From assembly GCA_028673005.1 (NCBI GenBank), contig CM054115.1, positions 55,290,407-55,354,406 of the forward strand: DNA of 64,000 nucleotides. The letters are read 5' to 3'. This document shows, in pieces, positions 59,278 through 64,000 of this stretch; the first letter of the stretch is position 1; every line of letters begins with the position of its first letter. The notes below the pieces were generated by a model. The model was not told the origin of the DNA. It searched no databases and worked only from the letters and a program-made list of their open reading frames with translations. The position numbers and the translations under genes were made by a program. This DNA is from Tanypteryx hageni (lineage: Eukaryota > Arthropoda > Insecta > Odonata > Petaluridae).

Positions 59278-59686
59278 ACACAAAGAGGTGACAAATTCAT
59301 TATGGGAATTTCGAATGAAACACTTTGTCAAACACTCTGCGTAGTACTTAAATATATACATGAATAGTGTTTTCAGACAGTATTACTATATGTAATGTAG
59401 ATAGTATTTTCTCGGTAACGCATGGGATATTAACCATAAGAATAAGTTTCAATGCATAGTAGTAAAATATTTTTGTTCATTGAAAACACAAATCAATAAA
59501 GTTTCATTGACGGGCAATTTTTGCGTGCGTGCATGTTTCAGTCTTTTTTCGTGAATTAAAGTTGATAGTTGACAGAAATGATGTTGTGTTTTACTGGACA
59601 TAGTTTTTGGAAGTAGTTTTTAGAGCCTATTTTAGTCGCCTAAAACTTAATTTTTAGAACCTAAAAATCCGCGGTCTAGTTATCAT

Positions 59687-61084
59687 ATACGGTCAGCCTA
59701 CTCACGGCAGAGCTAGAGGGGAGGGTAAGGTTGACAGGCGCATTCAATCGCCAGAGAATATTTTCCCCGTGTGCCGGGCACTTCCCCTCTGCTGATTAGG
59801 TCGGGGAAGGAAGAGGGTATCATCTTGGTTCTGCCATACCCCTTCCACCTTCTTTTGGTTACGTCATTGGTGCGACAGGACTAATCCCTACGTCCAAAAT
59901 TCGACCTACTAGTGCACGAAATCCGAGTGACCGCGGTGGCATCTTGCGTCCGAGATTCACATTATGACTCAGTAGGCTTTACCCTTAACATCATTTAACA
60001 TGTCGCGTTTTCCGCGTGCACGTGCCCACTGTTTTGAGTAGTAAATCTAACATATTCTTACAAGGAAAGGTGTTCGAATGTCCGCTTTTGGTGATTGGTA
60101 GGCCTCAAGGAATAATTAACCAAGGCGCAAACATTTCTGCGAAAATACAGAAAAGCACTTATGGAAGTCCTGATTATCGCTATGTATTTAGATAGGCCAA
60201 ATAAAAAACTGATGATAATTGTTTATATAGATCCTTCGATTTTCATTGGAATTCTTTGAATTTTGATATTTTGCCTATCAAAATACATAGCAATAATCGA
60301 AATTCATTATAAAGTGAAATTATATTATTTTCTGGTAGATAGAGCGCACGTTCTCTATACAAAAAAAGTTGAAATCCATCAAAAAATGTTTGCGCGCGTT
60401 ATGCATAGGAAAACAAGTAAATACTTAAAAAGTGATTTAAAAAATTTATTCACGCTTTTTATTACGATTCTTCTGTCCTTTTGACGACAAATTCGCGATA
60501 TTTTCTATCATTCTGTTTAACAGCATGAATATACGTAATTCGGCGAAATCATGGCGACGAAAGATTTTTCACCGTTGAAAACCTAATATTTTGAAGTTTA
60601 AAAGAGATTTACGGTCAGATTTGACGCATATTAAAAAATCAGGGGTTTACGAAAGCATATTCTTTTATGGCGTCTTTCATTCAAGTCCCGAGTTTTATTA
60701 CGATTATAGATATTAAAAAAAATATTTTTGAACAAAAATTTAGATTGCGCGGGATCTATACATTTTAACCAGCGTTAAAAATATTAAGACGCGCTTTATC
60801 TACTATGTGAGCGCTATCGATGGGAAAATACGGTATGTGCAGCAGGTTTTATGAGAAGAGGATGAAGATGCAATTGTGATTTGTTTTAAGAAAATAAGTA
60901 TAATAGGCCATTTGTCAATAAAAAAGTGCACAATGATACGGGAAAAAATAAAACCTTTGTATTATTTACATTTAATCTCCAAATATGGGTTTGTCCAAAA
61001 TTTGCATCTCGATTTTATGTAATTTTAAAGTGCAAATAAAAAATATGCTCCAGTTTCCCATGTTATTCAAATGGACGAATTAAA
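59687..61084. other. Intergenic, nothing recognised
   Basis: Continues the DNA into which the 56979 element inserted (59687-59880 is GC-richer and pairs in wording with 56880-56970), then AT-rich sequence with no supported feature. Confidence 0.45.
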
Positions 61085-61444
61085 TTAGAGAAAATATTTT
61101 TTATTTATTTTGTTGGAGTAGTTGGAGTTAACAACCCCTTCCCCTAGAACGCAATGCAGGTCACCCTGAGTATACAGTGAATGTTTGGTCAAAATTGAAT
61201 CATTAATTCCATAGAAATTCTCCAAATACCTCTTTTGGGGGTCATCCAGACAGACACTCGATTTTTTCATAGTACAATTTGCTCGTCTATACTTTCTCTT
61301 CAACCTACTAGCAATAGAATCAAAGTAATGTGAGGTATGCACTTTTTGAACTTGGAGGGCCAAGTGTTTGGAACCCTCAGGCTGTAGTTGTAGGCTCTCA
61401 ATTTCATATTGAAGTAACAACCAAGACGTGGCAGCGGCCTTCAC
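61085..61444 (-). CDS. Possible terminal exon, unrecognised protein
   Basis: A 119-codon open stretch on the minus strand ending at the stop at 61085. It reads as ordinary protein, not repeat-like: LLLQYEIESLQLQPEGSKHL, HTSHYFDSIASRLKRKYRRA, LDDPQKRYLENFYGINDSIL, SLYTQGDLHCVLGEGVV. The last nine residues are Asn/Lys/Tyr-rich. No ATG begins it. The upstream minus-strand context ttgtttag (61446-61453) could be a 3' splice site, making it the last exon of a gene starting beyond the window or within the empty region to the right. I do not recognise the family. It could also be a transposon gene scrap or chance. Confidence 0.3.
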   Translation of the reverse strand: MKAAATSWLLLQYEIESLQLQPEGSKHLALQVQKVHTSHYFDSIASRLKRKYRRANCTMKKSSVCLDDPQKRYLENFYGINDSILTKHSLYTQGDLHCVLGEGVVNSNYSNKINKKYFL

Positions 61445-61500
61445 TACTAAACAACCTCAGGCCACTCATTAGGTACTTAAAAGTGAACCTTCTTCTAAGG

Positions 61501-61560
61501 CAGGGGTGGGCAGACTTTTTACCATGTGGGCAGCATTAAAATTTGCAGGCGATTAAGTGG
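61501..61560 (+). mobile_element. hAT-type terminus, partner not found
   Basis: CAGGGGTGGGCAGACTTTTT followed by accatgtgggcagc has the wording of a hAT MITE end, like 48266. Left flank TTCTAAGG; no downstream copy with an inverted partner end was found within the window. Confidence 0.45.
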
Positions 61561-64000
61561 ACTGCATTAGGGTCCACAACAGGAGTTACTTGACAATATT
61601 TGAAGGATTTTATTAGTGAAAATCAATAATTAATAATGTTTAGGGGCCATAACTTCATCAGTGCCCAAGGGCCTTTTTAGTGTCCCACAATTTTCTGGAA
61701 TTTCTTTTGAAATTTCACCAAAAATATTCTCTGAACGATTCTTATATTTTGGACCTTGAGTTTACTTTTATTTCTCCACTCAGAATTGCTTCTAAATATT
61801 TTCTGAACTTGTTATACCAAAACAGAGGTCATTTAGTTGCTATACCTCAAATTTATTTAGGAAGAAAGTCAAGACTTTATCAAATGTATCCTTGGCTGAG
61901 ACATTTATTCCTTGCTCTTGTACTATTCTATTGTTTGAATTGTCAAAGCTTTAATGAACATATGGAAAAGAAAACCCTACACTGTTCATGGATTTCCCAA
62001 AAATAATACAAATTGAAATCCAAGACATTTCTGGTTGCACCATCACTCACAAAAATGGGGAAAGCTTAATCATATTGAGGTTATTGAATAGTATATTCAA
62101 TGATTTCTTCATCTACACATCATTGCAAAGCAAAAACGATAGTAATAAAAAAATATCAAGTAGATAAATGAATAGAATGTTAAGTGCAGATGAAAATATG
62201 AAACACATGATTCTTCAAAAATCTTTGATAATGTATTAAGGATAGACAGTGTCAAAATATAGAGTAAATTAGGAAAAGTAACTTACATGGATATCCTTAT
62301 GAAAGGAATTATCCGATTTTTCCATTGACATCACTTTAAAGGCCTGCACTTTTGATTTAGGCTGTCCCTTTTCCCCACTGATAAATTCTGTTTCTGTTTA
62401 TCTTACAGTTAGACCAATATGAACAACAATATGACACTAAGGTCCTAAAATTTTTAGTTAAGTAAAAAAGCCCCCTCATTGTGTGCATTCCTATTGGACT
62501 TTACTGTAATGCATCTGCTGCTTAAAATAGCCAGTGTATGAATTCTGCTATTGCAGCAAGCCCAAGCAGTAAAAATCTAATCGTTAAGAAATGGAGATAG
62601 CACTCAAGATATTATCATGGTTTTCTTCCAACAAAATTATAAGTAAAAGGCAGTTTTATGAAAAATCAAATGTTTTTATTCTACCATTTTCACTTAGAAA
62701 ATGTTTTAACATGGTATGTTACACATGCGAAAACCAATAAAGAACTTGAGATCAAAATACAATTACAGTGACTTTTTGAGTTTACATTTTAACATAAGTC
62801 AAAGGAAGACTAAAAACAGCACATGACAAAATACAATAAGACATCACAATAAAGCAAACTTAAAAGTTACAATACTTTTGCATATAAAATGTTGTTGACT
62901 GAGGTAAAAGAAATCACAGTTTTGATGATAGTGTTCAATAAATGAGTCACTCTACCATTTTATATACATGTTACATAAATATTAACAAAGGATTGTACAC
63001 TTTCAACAATTATTGATTGCCAATAATTGTTTTATAAGCACTAATTAAGGATGGAGCCTTCCATGACCTGAAAAAAGAGAAACTATTTAAGGAAGAGTCA
63101 AGAACTTTGAAATAGCAAAATATAGAAGAATATATATATATATATACAAATATATAGATAAATTAAAAATATTTACTCACCCAGCTATTTGATGGCTTCA
63201 TGGACTTGTTATATATATGCTGATCAGAGTAATTCCAAACTTGAAAAATTTACATAACAATTCTCATGCAAGTTCTAAATGATAAATTTATAACTGACAT
63301 TTTAAAAATAAATAGACTTTAAAAACCCAACTTCAACTGTTTTCACACAACAATAAGTAACACTGATCCATGTTCATGAAGGAAGCACTTTCTGTCATCA
63401 ATTTCAAATGCTAACACATTTTTAAAGAAATAAATAATCCTATAAATTTACAAAAATTAAGCAAATATTCTTAAAATACTAAAACCGGCTTAATTTCTTT
63501 ACATTGATGACTATAATTAGCTTCCTTTTACAAAACTTTTATGAGAGATTTAAATAAATAAAACAAGTATGACTAACACTTAAGAAAGATTATAAAAACA
63601 TTGCTTGTGACGGCATTAAAAATATTTGTACTCCATCATTACTTTTCCAAGTATATTATGAAATATGCAATGATAATAAAATGATCTTAGACCATTTCAG
63701 CGTATTTTCACACAAATATCCAGATTCAACTTACACCAACATGCTACACATGGTAAAACAAGGCAGTTCAATTCAGGAAGGTTAAGCTTTGATAGAAGAA
63801 TAGAACACACTAGTCAAAAGATTACAGCTTAGTAAGATGTGATATGTACATGTGGATAAGATATGATAGAAAATATAGAATGAATTATTATTCCGTTTCC
63901 TCTAATAATACAATTTCTCTTTGGTCCACGATTAATAGAGCTTCACGAAAGTGCAGGAAACACCACGAAAATAAAACAATAATGACATATGAAGAGAGAA
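61561..64000. other. Non-coding, nothing recognised
   Basis: AT-rich. The 108-codon plus-strand frame at 61680-62006 has a hydrophobic composition but no domain or splice context. Short (TA)n at 63132-63146. No element ends or gene recognised. Confidence 0.45.

Larger units (their letters stand above)
56979..59678 (+). mobile_element. hAT transposon (2.7 kb), recent, near intact
   Basis: Perfect 8-bp target duplication GTTATCAT (56971-56978 and 59679-59686). Ends TAGACCGCGGATCTTTAGGT and, reverse-complemented, TAGACCGCGGATTTTTAGGT differ at one of 20 positions. Encodes a BED/CGGBP1-like hAT transposase (57539-59277). A 49-bp inverted repeat lies upstream of the start codon. Confidence 0.95.

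Noticed and set aside
56411..59866. A larger hAT element enclosing 56979-59678
   Set aside because: Possible ends (cagtgccgtaac and, reversed, caatgacgtaac) are alike, but the flanking 8-mers do not match, so it is unproven.
61680..62006. 108-codon plus-strand frame
   Set aside because: Phe/Leu/Tyr-rich as expected from AT-rich DNA, with no domain, start context or splice sites that make sense.

Overview
The window looks like one stretch of an arthropod, probably insect, nuclear genome. It is AT-rich, has spliceosomal introns of 0.2 to 12 kb, a metazoan-type splicing regulator gene, and a mixed load of DNA transposons typical of arthropods (pogo/Tigger, hAT, piggyBac, Mutator-like, Helitron-like, tRNA-derived SINE-like repeats). 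No prokaryotic features and no CRISPR array were seen. The exact taxon cannot be fixed from the sequence alone.

The only host gene I can assemble with confidence is an RBM5/RBM10 orthologue on the + strand (4772-39390). Fourteen exons join in phase to 776 codons plus stop. They encode, in order, the last two thirds of RRM1, a RanBP2-type zinc finger, RRM2, an Ala/Ser-rich linker, an OCRE domain, a basic/acidic linker, a C2H2 finger, and a C-terminal G-patch. The 5' end (N-terminus and RNP2 of RRM1) was not found and probably lies upstream of the window. One intron uses a GC-AG donor.

The most interesting content is in the introns of this gene. Five introns each hold one copy of a box C/D snoRNA (10545-10630, 11114-11199, 12164-12240, 15935-16011, 20041-20131). 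All five share a D' guide, CATGCACCAC, which fits the conserved 18S rRNA segment GUGGUGCAUG, the site targeted by vertebrate U32 and yeast snR40. Their terminal stems differ by compensating changes, and the second guide (before box D) differs between sub-groups. So one host gene appears to carry a duplicated family of rRNA methylation guides.

The rest is mobile-element debris. 1-4771: an (AT)n microsatellite, a piggyBac-type end and a dead ZBED5-like hAT gene. 4772-26877: exons plus pogo/Tigger, hAT, Helitron-like and SINE-like insertions. 26878-39252: a 12.4-kb last intron containing a hAT remnant, a SINE-like unit, a complete but frameshifted Tigger element (31884-35257) that contains a foldback element, a second Tigger cut by a 520-bp hAT insertion with perfect 8-bp duplications, and a third pogo fragment. 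39391-64000: short 3' UTR, then intergenic DNA with several hAT elements bounded by identifiable target-site duplications (40842-41078, 42534-43557, 46219-50728 with a nested 48266-48594 element, 52426-52622, 56979-59678), a piggyBac remnant, a Mutator-like remnant with a YqaJ-like tail, and a possible unrecognised terminal exon on the minus strand (61085-61444).
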